This document shows, in pieces, positions 1 through 6,395 of a stretch of 10,138 bases of DNA. The first letter of the stretch is position 1, and each line of letters opens with the position of its first letter. Origin of the DNA: Pedobacter sp. (lineage in GTDB: Bacteria; Bacteroidota; Bacteroidia; Sphingobacteriales; Sphingobacteriaceae). The notes beneath the pieces are model-generated. The model was not told the origin of the DNA. It did not search any database and was given only the letters and a program-made list of their open reading frames with translations. The position numbers and the translations under genes were made by a program. Where the stretch lies: NCBI GenBank assembly GCA_004295885.1, contig SEDG01000063.1:1-10138 (forward strand), in the 5' to 3' direction.

Positions 1-1205
1 GTTTCTTTAGTAGCTTCGGTTATGCCACTTCTTAAGATAAAATCTTGTGTGTGCATTGGTGGAGCAATACCACTTAAAACGCTAACAGGTGCTCCCCATA
101 AACCAGGAACCATATAAACTGCAAATGCAATTGAAACAATTGAAAGCAATAATCTAGGCACTGAAATGAAAGGAAGCGGGCTATCATGTGAAAACTGAAG
201 CTTACCTAACAGATAGAATCCCATCATGGTGAAAATAACAATCCACAAAACCAAGAATATTTCTCTATCGAACCATCCCCAATGCCAAACTAAATCTGCT
301 GACGATAAAAATTTCAATGCTAAAGCAAGCTCTAAAAACCCTAAACAAACCTTTACGCTATTTAACCATCCGCCAGATTTTGGCATATTATTTAAAAATC
401 CAGGAAATATTGCCGACAAAGTAAATGGTAATGCTAAAGCAAGAGAAAAGCCAAACATTCCAACTGCTGGTCCAAGTAACTCTCCTTTAGAACTTGCATC
501 CACCAACAGCGTTCCAATAATTGGTCCAGTACAAGAAAACGAAACCAAAGCCAAAGAAGCGGCCATAAAAAACAAGCCTCCTAAACCTTTTGTTGTATCG
601 GCTTTTTGATCAATTTTATTTACGAAAGAGCTGGGCAGCGTGATTTCAAATGCCCCAAAAAAGGAGACGGCGAAAATGACCAGCAGAATGAAAAATAAGA
701 TATTGAATGTTCCACTGCTACTTAACTCGTTTAGCTTTGCTGAACCAAATAGCACTGTAATTAATAATCCAACCCCAACATAAATTACAATGATAGAGAG
801 ACCATATATTATAGCTTGTCCAATTCCCTTTTGCCTACTGCCTCCTTTTTTCATAAAGTAACTCACGGTTAAAGGTACCATCGGAAAAATACAAGGCATC
901 AAAAAGCCTAAAAATCCACCCAGAAGACCTTTAATAAAAGTTTCCCATAACGTCAATGTCTTTTTTTCCTTTTGTCCAACTCCCGGTTTTACAGCAGTTG
1001 TTGTATCTTTTTTCACCGTATCAACAGGTTTTACTGGCGATACTTGGCTGTTTGCTAGACTATCTTCTGCAGAGCCAAAAGTTGTAAAACCATCATCTTC
1101 TACTTTTGTAGTTGTATCTGCTTGCTGTTTAATTGCATAACTTGATGCGGGTTGCAAAACCAAAAAAACGCTGATAAGCAATATCAGCAATCCTATTTTT
1201 TTCAT
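1..1205 (-). CDS. dsbD: DsbD/CcdA-type membrane thiol:disulfide interchange protein lacking the alpha domain (partial, C-terminus off the left edge)
   Basis: Members of this family move electrons from cytoplasmic thioredoxin across the inner membrane to periplasmic partners. The reading frame is open from an ATG at 1205 to the window edge (401 codons). Residues 1-24 look like a signal peptide or anchor (MKKIGLLILLISVFLVLQPA). Residues 25-85 are a polar Thr/Lys/Asp/Pro-rich stretch standing where E. coli DsbD carries its alpha domain. From about residue 88 there are hydrophobic helices. The two membrane cysteines of the DsbD beta domain are visible as MPCIFPMVP (Cys105) and FSCTGPIIG (Cys225); their 120-residue spacing is close to that of E. 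coli Cys163 and Cys285. At least seven helices are readable, and the C-terminal thioredoxin-like gamma domain would lie outside the window. Two separate alpha-domain proteins are encoded just upstream on the same strand, probably co-transcribed. No TAnnTTTG box was found in the 95-bp leader. Family call is firm; completeness of the gene is unknown. Confidence 0.9.
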   Translation of the reverse strand, partial: MKKIGLLILLISVFLVLQPASSYAIKQQADTTTKVEDDGFTTFGSAEDSLANSQVSPVKPVDTVKKDTTTAVKPGVGQKEKKTLTLWETFIKGLLGGFLGFLMPCIFPMVPLTVSYFMKKGGSRQKGIGQAIIYGLSIIVIYVGVGLLITVLFGSAKLNELSSSGTFNILFFILLVIFAVSFFGAFEITLPSSFVNKIDQKADTTKGLGGLFFMAASLALVSFSCTGPIIGTLLVDASSKGELLGPAVGMFGFSLALALPFTLSAIFPGFLNNMPKSGGWLNSVKVCLGFLELALALKFLSSADLVWHWGWFDREIFLVLWIVIFTMMGFYLLGKLQFSHDSPLPFISVPRLLLSIVSIAFAVYMVPGLWGAPVSVLSGIAPPMHTQDFILRSGITEATKE

Positions 1206-1227
1206 GCTTATTTTGTGAAGGGGTGAA

Positions 1228-1249
1228 ATTAATAAAAAGATTTATTAAT
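1228..1249. repeat. Perfect 9-bp inverted repeat with 4-nt loop upstream of dsbD
   Basis: ATTAATAAA and TTTATTAAT are exact reverse complements separated by AAGA, 23 bases before the dsbD start codon. It could be an operator or a weak leader hairpin. The arms contain only A and T, so chance in an AT-rich gap is a real alternative. No U-tract follows on the minus strand that would make it a good terminator. Confidence 0.45.
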
Positions 1250-1300
1250 GACGGCTAATACAGGCTTTTGGGTTACTTACATTGCATTAGCATTACATTA

Positions 1301-1744
1301 TTATTTCAAAGGAATACTAAAAGCAAGTTCATCAGCAGGCAAACATTGCTTGTCATTACAGGCTAAAAATTCTACTTTTCCTTTAACTATTGTTGATGAT
1401 TTTTTGAGCTTTATTTTTTGAGTGAAAATAACTTCATTTTCAAAGTAAGTTAAGTTGAGCCTAAGGATTTTATCATATTTAGCAATAGGCTTTGGCTCAA
1501 CGATTTTACCTACCATCACGTAATCTTTTGACGGAGAAAAATTAAAGCTCGTTTTAGCAGGAATACCTTTTAGGTTTAAGGAATAAATATGCCAACGGCT
1601 TTGCATTTTAGCTTTGAGATATAAAATTGCTTCGCTTTTATTTGTCTTTTTAACCATATATGACCAAACCACTGGTTTTTCTAATTGTGCATTAGTCTTT
1701 GTAAATGCAATTACTAGAAAGGTCAATACAATTATTCTCTTCAT
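1301..1744 (-). CDS. Secreted DsbD alpha-domain-like protein, copy 2
   Basis: This 147-residue protein resembles the N-terminal (alpha, DsbC/DsbD-like) domain of DsbD, which takes electrons from the membrane domain and passes them to periplasmic substrates. A signal peptide covers residues 1-19 with likely cleavage at TNA|QLEKP. The mature part is a single beta-rich domain with the family pattern WHIYS (51-55), EPKPI (83-87) and YFENEV (100-105). Near the C-terminus it carries the redox pair C129-NDKQ-C134 followed by LP. It lies between its paralogue (1796-2245) and the truncated-looking dsbD, all on one strand, so it most likely serves that transporter. By hand alignment about 80 of 128 mature residues match the paralogue. 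No clear promoter is visible in the 51-bp gap upstream, which holds a terminator. Whether it donates to cytochrome c maturation, oxidised periplasmic proteins or something else cannot be read here. Confidence 0.85.
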   Translation of the reverse strand: MKRIIVLTFLVIAFTKTNAQLEKPVVWSYMVKKTNKSEAILYLKAKMQSRWHIYSLNLKGIPAKTSFNFSPSKDYVMVGKIVEPKPIAKYDKILRLNLTYFENEVIFTQKIKLKKSSTIVKGKVEFLACNDKQCLPADELAFSIPLK

Positions 1745-1751
1745 ATCTTAA

Positions 1752-1780
1752 ATAAAAAAAGTCCCGATAAATCGAGACTT
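1752..1780 (-). terminator. Intrinsic terminator between the two DsbD alpha-like genes
   Basis: Read on the minus strand, AAGTCTCGAT pairs with ATCGGGACTT (one G-U pair) and is followed at once by a run of T. It lies 16 nt after the stop of the 1796-2245 gene, so it should end or reduce transcripts coming from birA and that gene before they reach 1301-1744 and dsbD. Confidence 0.75.
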
Positions 1781-1795
1781 TTGTAATTTGTTCTT

Positions 1796-2245
1796 TTATT
1801 TAACAGGAATGCTGAAGGTTACTTCGCTTGGCGGTAGACATTGTTTGTCATTACATACCATAAATTCCACTTTTCCCTTTACTATTGTTGTTCCCTTTGC
1901 CAACTTTATCTTTTGCTGAAAAATAACTTCGTTCTCAAAATACAAAACATCCATTTTAAATACTTTTTCATATTTAGTAATAGGTTTTGGCTCTGTTGTT
2001 TTACCAACTAAAGTAAAATCCTTCGATTTTGCGAAGCTGAAAACAGTTTTATTTGGTCCGCCTGGCTTTATGTTTTGAGAATAAATATGCCAATCGTCTT
2101 CTATGGTAGCTTTTAGATAGACTATCGCCTCCGTTTTATTAATTTTTGTTGCTTTATAAGACCAACTCACAGGGTTTTCCAATTGTGCAAAAGCTCCAAC
2201 TGTACTAAAAAACATTAGCGTTAAAATTAAAATTGCTTTCTTCAT
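1796..2245 (-). CDS. Secreted DsbD alpha-domain-like protein, copy 1
   Basis: A 149-residue paralogue of the 1301-1744 product, with the same role predicted: a periplasmic thiol-disulfide carrier partnering DsbD. The signal peptide is residues 1-20 with likely cleavage at AFA|QLENP. The conserved WHIYS (52-56), EPKPI (85-89) and YFENEV (102-107) patterns are present, as is the redox pair C131-NDKQ-C136 followed by LPP. The spacing of four residues between the cysteines is one shorter than the Cys103/Cys109 pair I recall for E. coli DsbD. The ATG at 2245 follows the birA stop by only four bases, so it is translated from the birA transcript. A terminator directly follows it. The two copies differ mainly in the first third and in surface Lys/Thr positions, which may mean different partners; this is inference. 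Confidence 0.85.
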   Translation of the reverse strand: MKKAILILTLMFFSTVGAFAQLENPVSWSYKATKINKTEAIVYLKATIEDDWHIYSQNIKPGGPNKTVFSFAKSKDFTLVGKTTEPKPITKYEKVFKMDVLYFENEVIFQQKIKLAKGTTIVKGKVEFMVCNDKQCLPPSEVTFSIPVK

Positions 2246-2249
2246 TTAT

Positions 2250-3023
2250 TTATTGATTTAAAAATTCTATTTCTTTAAAGTTAAATTGGACTTCTTTTCC
2301 ATCTCTTAAAACGTTAAGCAAGCCCAAATCTGTTGTTCCTAAAATTGTACCTTCAAAAATCTCGCCATTATGGCGATACATTGAGGTAACGTTTATTTTA
2401 TACAGCTTATCAACGTAGGCATTGGTTAGAAATGTATATGCTCCCGTTTTTAACTGAAGGTATAAACTTTCTATTTGACTACAAATTTCGTTCAATAGCT
2501 CAGTTAAATTAACATCTTCCTGTAAAATTTGATGTAAAGATGTTGCTTTACAGGCTAGGTATTCTGGGAATTCTTGCTGGTTTACATTTAAGCCTATGCC
2601 AATAACGGCAGTTTTAATGGCATTACCCACTATTGTATTTTCTATTAAAATCCCCCCTAGTTTTTTATCAAAATAGTAAATATCATTTGGCCATTTTACA
2701 GTTATCCCGATCGGCACATATTTAGATAAAGCTTTGTTTATGGCAATGCTAATAGCCATATTCAGCAAAAATTGTTTGTTAAGCGATAAAAATTTTGGTT
2801 TTAATAAAATACTTACAGTTAAGTTTTTACCTGGTTCTGCCTGCCAAGTATTTTCTTGTTGACCTCTTCCCGCAAACTGATGGTCTGCCATAATTACAGT
2901 TCCTTCGGGTAATGGCTCGGATTTTGACACCAAATTCTTTAAAAAAGTATTAGTAGAATCAACCGCTAATAATTTGATAAGATTTTGACCAACAAATAAT
3001 GTTGAAAAAGTGTTATTTTGCAA
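2250..3023 (-). CDS. birA: Biotin--[acetyl-CoA-carboxylase] ligase, catalytic type without HTH
   Basis: Transfers biotin through biotinyl-AMP to the lysine of biotin-carboxyl carrier domains such as acetyl-CoA carboxylase. From the TTG at 3023 the protein has 257 residues: catalytic domain from about 10 to 200 with VDSTN (21-25), the biotin/ATP loop GRGQQENTW (52-60), KWPND (110-114) and the catalytic-lysine segment KKLGGIL (K121). A small C-terminal SH3-like domain covers about 205-257. There is no N-terminal helix-turn-helix, so unlike E. coli BirA it should not repress transcription. Start choice: no ATG exists near the N-terminus. An upstream in-frame TTG at 3050 (266 residues) overlaps a TAnnTTTG promoter box, whereas the TTG at 3023 gives the MQNNTFS-type N-terminus I associate with this family. 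It runs divergently from rsfS and overlaps nothing downstream, with four bases to the next gene. Confidence 0.92.
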   Translation of the reverse strand: MQNNTFSTLFVGQNLIKLLAVDSTNTFLKNLVSKSEPLPEGTVIMADHQFAGRGQQENTWQAEPGKNLTVSILLKPKFLSLNKQFLLNMAISIAINKALSKYVPIGITVKWPNDIYYFDKKLGGILIENTIVGNAIKTAVIGIGLNVNQQEFPEYLACKATSLHQILQEDVNLTELLNEICSQIESLYLQLKTGAYTFLTNAYVDKLYKINVTSMYRHNGEIFEGTILGTTDLGLLNVLRDGKEVQFNFKEIEFLNQ

Positions 3024-3031
3024 GTGTTGAT

Positions 3032-3039
3032 TATATTTG
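3032..3039 (+). promoter_or_regulatory. Candidate -7 box for rsfS-ftsH
   Basis: TATATTTG matches the Bacteroidota -7 consensus TAnnTTTG and would place the transcript start about 20 nt before the rsfS ATG. No TTTG -33 element lies at the right distance (nearest gaps 11 and 27), so only half of the promoter is supported. Confidence 0.4.
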
Positions 3040-3047
3040 TTGATATT

Positions 3048-3055
3048 CAAAATTA
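3048..3055 (-). promoter_or_regulatory. Candidate -7 box for the birA transcript
   Basis: Read on the minus strand this is TAATTTTG, a full TAnnTTTG match. It would start transcription near 3041, about 18 nt before the TTG at 3023, which is part of the reason for preferring that start. A -33 TTTG is seen only at 3085-3088, 29 nt away and too far. Confidence 0.4.
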
Positions 3056-3065
3056 AAAATTTTTA

Positions 3066-3440
3066 ATGGTAAAAAAGAAAACCGCAAACCTTTCTACATA
3101 CCTCTCTGAAATAGCAGTACAAGGCATACAAGAAAAAAAAGGACATGATATTGTTCGTTTAGATTTAAGAGAACTGAATAGTTCCGTTTCTGATTATTTT
3201 GTTGTTTGCAACGCAGATTCATCTACTCAAGTAAAAGCAATAGCCGATAGCGTTGAAGATGAAATCTATAAATTAACTCAAACAAATCCTTGGCATAAAG
3301 AAGGTCAGGAAAATGCCGAATGGATTATTTTAGACTACTTTGATATTGTAGTACACATTTTTAAGACTGAAAAGCGTGAGTTTTTTGGAATTGAAGATTT
3401 ATGGGGCGATGCAGAAACCACTACTTACAAGAGTGCATAG
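3066..3440 (+). CDS. rsfS: Ribosome silencing factor RsfS (Iojap/DUF143 family)
   Basis: RsfS binds ribosomal protein uL14 on the 50S subunit and blocks subunit joining when nutrients are short. The 124-residue product is of normal family length and shows the expected blocks: DYFVVCNADSSTQVKAIAD (43-61), then WHKEG (76-80), W86 with ILDYFDIVVHIF (88-99), and the C-terminal REFFGIEDLWGDA (104-116). A short Lys/Thr-rich N-terminus precedes the domain. It starts at an ATG 42 bases from the preferred birA start on the opposite strand, and ftsH follows after 29 bases, so rsfS and ftsH probably share a transcript. No Shine-Dalgarno sequence is present, which is normal for this phylum. Confidence 0.95.
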   Translation: MVKKKTANLSTYLSEIAVQGIQEKKGHDIVRLDLRELNSSVSDYFVVCNADSSTQVKAIADSVEDEIYKLTQTNPWHKEGQENAEWIILDYFDIVVHIFKTEKREFFGIEDLWGDAETTTYKSA

Positions 3441-3469
3441 CCAATTTATTTACACACATTTGAACTAAC

Positions 3470-5581
3470 ATGAAAGAACCTCAAAATACAGATACCAAAC
3501 CAAAACAGATTAGACGAACCCCCAATATTCCTAAAAAACCACAAAAAGGCTCTAAATTCAATATTTTTTGGGTTTACGCAGCAATTATAGTGGCACTAAT
3601 AGCGGCTCAAGTTTTATTTTCTACGGATAGTGTTAAGAACATTGATTACAAAACGTTTGAAAGTGAAATGTTATTGAAGGGTAACGTAAAGAAAATTGTA
3701 TCCTATAAATCAGATGATATTTATATTTCTGAAGTCTACATAAAGGACGATAAAATCGATGACCCATTATACAAGAAGTATAAGAGCAAATCTGCCTTTA
3801 ACACTGGAGGTAACAAAAGCCCTATGGTAACTTTTACATCTTCTTCTGATGTAGATTTAAAAGCAAGGCTAGAAGCGTCTCAAACAAATGCGAAAATACC
3901 TTACGACCAACAGATTAAATCAGACCCTATTTCTAAATCGAATCCTTGGGGAGGTCTTTTTATCAACATTGTTATCCCTTTATTGTTAATTATTGGGCTT
4001 TGGGTATTTATGATGCGCCGTATGGGCGGTGGTGGCGGAGGCGGTGGTGGCCAAATCTTCAACATCGGGAAATCGAAAGCAACGTTATTTGATAAAGAAA
4101 GCCAAGTAAGCATCACATTTAATGATGTTGCTGGTTTAGAAGAAGCAAAACAAGAGGTAATGGAAATTGTAGATTTCCTTAAAAACCCTAAAAAATACAC
4201 TAACCTGGGTGGTAAAATTCCTAAAGGCGCATTGCTTGTTGGTTCTCCTGGTACTGGTAAAACATTATTGGCAAAAGCAGTTGCTGGTGAAGCCCAAGTT
4301 CCATTTTTCTCCTTATCAGGTTCTGATTTCGTAGAAATGTTCGTAGGTGTTGGGGCCTCTCGTGTACGTGATTTGTTCAAGCAAGCGAAGGATAAGGCGC
4401 CTTGTATCATCTTTATTGATGAGGTTGACGCAATTGGTCGTGCTCGTGGTAAAAACAGCATGATGGGCGGAAATGATGAACGTGAAAACACATTAAACCA
4501 ATTATTGGTAGAGATGGATGGTTTCGGTACAGATTCTGGAATCATCATTTTAGCTGCAACAAATAGACCCGATGTATTAGACTCTGCTTTAATGCGTCCA
4601 GGAAGATTTGATAGACAAATTTCTATCGACAAACCAGATTTAATTGGTCGAGAGCAGATTTTTAAAGTTCACTTAAAACCTATTAAAACTGCAGAAGTGG
4701 TTGATGCTAAAAAATTATCAGCACAAACTCCAGGCTTCGCAGGTGCAGAAATTGCCAACGTTTGTAACGAAGCTGCATTAATTGCTGCTCGTCGTAACAA
4801 GGAATATGTGGATATGCAAGACTTCCAAGATGCAATTGACCGTGTTATTGGTGGTTTAGAAAAGAAAAACAAAATCATTTCTCCAGAAGAGAAAAAGATT
4901 GTTGCTTACCATGAAGCTGGTCACGCAATTGCGGGATGGTTTTTAGAACATGCAGACCCTTTGGTTAAGGTTTCAATTGTACCTCGTGGGGTGGCAGCTT
5001 TAGGTTACGCACAATATTTACCAAAAGAGCAGTTTTTATACACTACAGAGCAGTTAACCGACGGAATGTGTATGACAATGGGTGGTAGAGTTGCTGAAGA
5101 CTTAACCTTCGGAAAAATTTCTACAGGTGCACAAAACGATTTGGAAAGAATTACAAAATTGTCTTACGCAATGGTTACTATCTATGGTATGAATAAAACC
5201 ATCGGTAACGTTTCCTTCCACGACCCGCAAAACGAATATAACTTCAACAAACCATATTCTGAAAAAACTTCAGAAATGATTGACAACGAGGTGAGGATTT
5301 TGATTGCAGAGGTTTATGAAAGAACCAAACAATTATTAATTGACAATAGAGAAGGCTTAGAAAAATTAGCTCAAAAATTAATTGAGAAAGAAATATTATT
5401 CCAAGCTGATTTAGAGGAAATTTTAGGTAAACGTCCGTTTGATAACAGGACAACTTATGATGAATTTGTTAATGGTACTGGCGACCAAACTCCAGCCGCT
5501 CAAGGTTTAATCCATGATGGTGTTGGACAGACGACAGACCCAAGCGCTCCTTCTACCCACGTAGAAGAAGAAGCTAAATAA
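3470..5581 (+). CDS. ftsH: ATP-dependent zinc metalloprotease FtsH
   Basis: Membrane-anchored hexameric AAA+ protease that unfolds and degrades misfolded membrane proteins and selected soluble regulators. The 703-residue chain has a basic cytoplasmic N-tail, TM1 (about 31-50), a periplasmic domain (about 51-160), TM2 (about 162-182), then a run of nine glycines (186-194) before the cytosolic part. AAA+ motifs: Walker A GSPGTGKT (258-265), pore loop FVG (291-293), Walker B IIFIDE (313-318), and the second region of homology with N365 and arginines R376/R379/R382. The peptidase has HEAGH (481-485) and a third zinc ligand at D557 in STGAQND. The acidic Pro/Thr-rich tail (about 670-703) looks disordered. 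Walker A has Ser where GPPGTGKT is commonest, still within the GxxxxGKT pattern. All catalytic residues are present. A strong hairpin terminator follows the stop. Confidence 0.98.
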   Translation: MKEPQNTDTKPKQIRRTPNIPKKPQKGSKFNIFWVYAAIIVALIAAQVLFSTDSVKNIDYKTFESEMLLKGNVKKIVSYKSDDIYISEVYIKDDKIDDPLYKKYKSKSAFNTGGNKSPMVTFTSSSDVDLKARLEASQTNAKIPYDQQIKSDPISKSNPWGGLFINIVIPLLLIIGLWVFMMRRMGGGGGGGGGQIFNIGKSKATLFDKESQVSITFNDVAGLEEAKQEVMEIVDFLKNPKKYTNLGGKIPKGALLVGSPGTGKTLLAKAVAGEAQVPFFSLSGSDFVEMFVGVGASRVRDLFKQAKDKAPCIIFIDEVDAIGRARGKNSMMGGNDERENTLNQLLVEMDGFGTDSGIIILAATNRPDVLDSALMRPGRFDRQISIDKPDLIGREQIFKVHLKPIKTAEVVDAKKLSAQTPGFAGAEIANVCNEAALIAARRNKEYVDMQDFQDAIDRVIGGLEKKNKIISPEEKKIVAYHEAGHAIAGWFLEHADPLVKVSIVPRGVAALGYAQYLPKEQFLYTTEQLTDGMCMTMGGRVAEDLTFGKISTGAQNDLERITKLSYAMVTIYGMNKTIGNVSFHDPQNEYNFNKPYSEKTSEMIDNEVRILIAEVYERTKQLLIDNREGLEKLAQKLIEKEILFQADLEEILGKRPFDNRTTYDEFVNGTGDQTPAAQGLIHDGVGQTTDPSAPSTHVEEEAK

Positions 5582-5603
5582 AAAATAGATTAATTAATTT
5601 ACA

Positions 5604-5638
5604 AAGGAAGCAGCCTTATTATTAGGGCTGCTTCTTTG
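5604..5638 (+). terminator. Terminator after ftsH
   Basis: GAAGCAGCC (5607-5615) pairs perfectly with GGCTGCTTC (5626-5634), extended by three further pairs to AAAG/TTT, with a 10-nt AT-rich loop. The following T-run is short (TTTGCTTAT), so termination may be partial. It starts 23 nt after the ftsH stop. Confidence 0.75.
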
Positions 5639-5666
5639 CTTATATCCTTCACGTTAAGTAATTTTG
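5635..5666 (+). promoter_or_regulatory. Bacteroidota-type promoter for the LUD gene
   Basis: A -33 element TTTG (5635-5638) and a full -7 element TAATTTTG (5659-5666) are separated by 20 nt, within the accepted range for the phylum. The start point would fall near 5673, only a few bases before the ATG at 5675, giving a nearly leaderless message. The -33 box overlaps the tail of the ftsH terminator. Confidence 0.6.
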
Positions 5667-5674
5667 GCTGTCAT

Positions 5675-6319
5675 ATGAAAGAGAATATTTCTTCAAAAGA
5701 ATTAATGCTTAAAAAGATTAGAAAGGCCTTGCTTGAGAAGCGAGATAATCCTCATCCTAATTTAGAAGAGAGCCCGTTATATAAGCCCAATACAGAAGAA
5801 CTAGAAATTCTTTTTGCAGAACAGTTAAATGCAGTTGCAGGCAATTTCATTTTCTGTGAAAACGGAGTTGATTTTGTAGAGAACATCCTAGAGCTTGCCG
5901 ATAAATTTAAGTGGAGAAAGATTTACTGTTGGGAACCAGAGCTTCAGGCTTTACTTTCACACTATGAATTTCCTTTTTACAAAACGGACAAGGATTTTGA
6001 GCAGGCAGAAGTAGGCATCACCTTGTGCGAAGCCTTAATTGCCCGCAATGGGTCTGTTATGGTAAGCAATCAACATGCCGCAGGGCGAAGATTAAGCATT
6101 TTCCCACATCATCACATTGTGATAGCTAGAACAGGGCAATTGGTTTTAGATTTGAAAGATGCTTTTCAAATACTTAAAAATAAATACGGCACTCAAATAC
6201 CATCAATGGTAAGCAATATTACAGGCCCAAGTAGAACTGCCGATATTGAAAAAACTTTGGTGCTTGGTGCACATGGTCCGAAAGAATTATTTGTTTTTTT
6301 AATTGATGATTTTAGCTAA
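5675..6319 (+). CDS. LUD-domain protein (LutC/YkgG-like)
   Basis: The 214-residue protein belongs to the LUD family, named for LutB/LutC of the bacterial lactate oxidation complex. Visible landmarks are the N-terminal helix SSKELMLKKIRKAL (6-19), the core GITLCEALIARNGSVMVS (114-131), a His-rich turn FPHHHIVIA (143-151), and the family signature ITGPSRTADIE (182-192) followed by LGAHGP (197-202). There is no LutA or LutB in the window, so a role in lactate use is not supported. From memory, a lone LUD gene next to ftsH is usual in Flavobacteria and Sphingobacteria, and its function there is unknown. Start choice: a TTG at 5636 would lie inside the ftsH terminator and the promoter, so the ATG at 5675 is preferred; ATG 5705 is a shorter alternative. 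Confidence 0.88.
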   Translation: MKENISSKELMLKKIRKALLEKRDNPHPNLEESPLYKPNTEELEILFAEQLNAVAGNFIFCENGVDFVENILELADKFKWRKIYCWEPELQALLSHYEFPFYKTDKDFEQAEVGITLCEALIARNGSVMVSNQHAAGRRLSIFPHHHIVIARTGQLVLDLKDAFQILKNKYGTQIPSMVSNITGPSRTADIEKTLVLGAHGPKELFVFLIDDFS

Positions 6320-6352
6320 TTATTTTTAATTTCAATTAAAATATAATAGATT

Positions 6353-6376
6353 TATACTAAATACCAAATTAGTATA
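6353..6376. repeat. Perfect inverted repeat upstream of the KAS III gene
   Basis: TATACTAA and TTAGTATA are exact reverse complements separated by 8 bases (ATACCAAA). It ends 19 bases before the ATG at 6396. No T-run follows, so it is not an intrinsic terminator for the LUD gene. Size and symmetry fit an operator for a dimeric repressor, but no regulator gene is nearby; a leader hairpin is the alternative. Confidence 0.5.
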
Positions 6377-6395
6377 GGGTACAGAAAAGGGCACG

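Noticed and set aside
226..609. A plus-strand open frame of 127 residues
   Set aside because: It lies antisense to membrane helices of dsbD, which are clearly coding on the minus strand; no domain is visible.
1277..1299. Direct repeat TTACATT-N9-TTACATT after the 1301-1744 gene
   Set aside because: Short, AT-rich and single; no adjoining features suggest a binding site.
4241..4268. Ser in place of Pro in the FtsH Walker A motif as a possible defect
   Set aside because: The GxxxxGKT pattern is intact and all other catalytic residues are present, so activity is expected.
3901..4632. A 243-residue open frame on the minus strand inside ftsH
   Set aside because: It is antisense to the conserved AAA+ core; its Pro-rich run is the reverse of the glycine codons. 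A codon-pattern shadow.
5636..5674. An N-terminal extension of the LUD protein from a TTG
   Set aside because: The TTG lies in the ftsH terminator tail and the -33 box, and the extra 13 residues do not look like the family.
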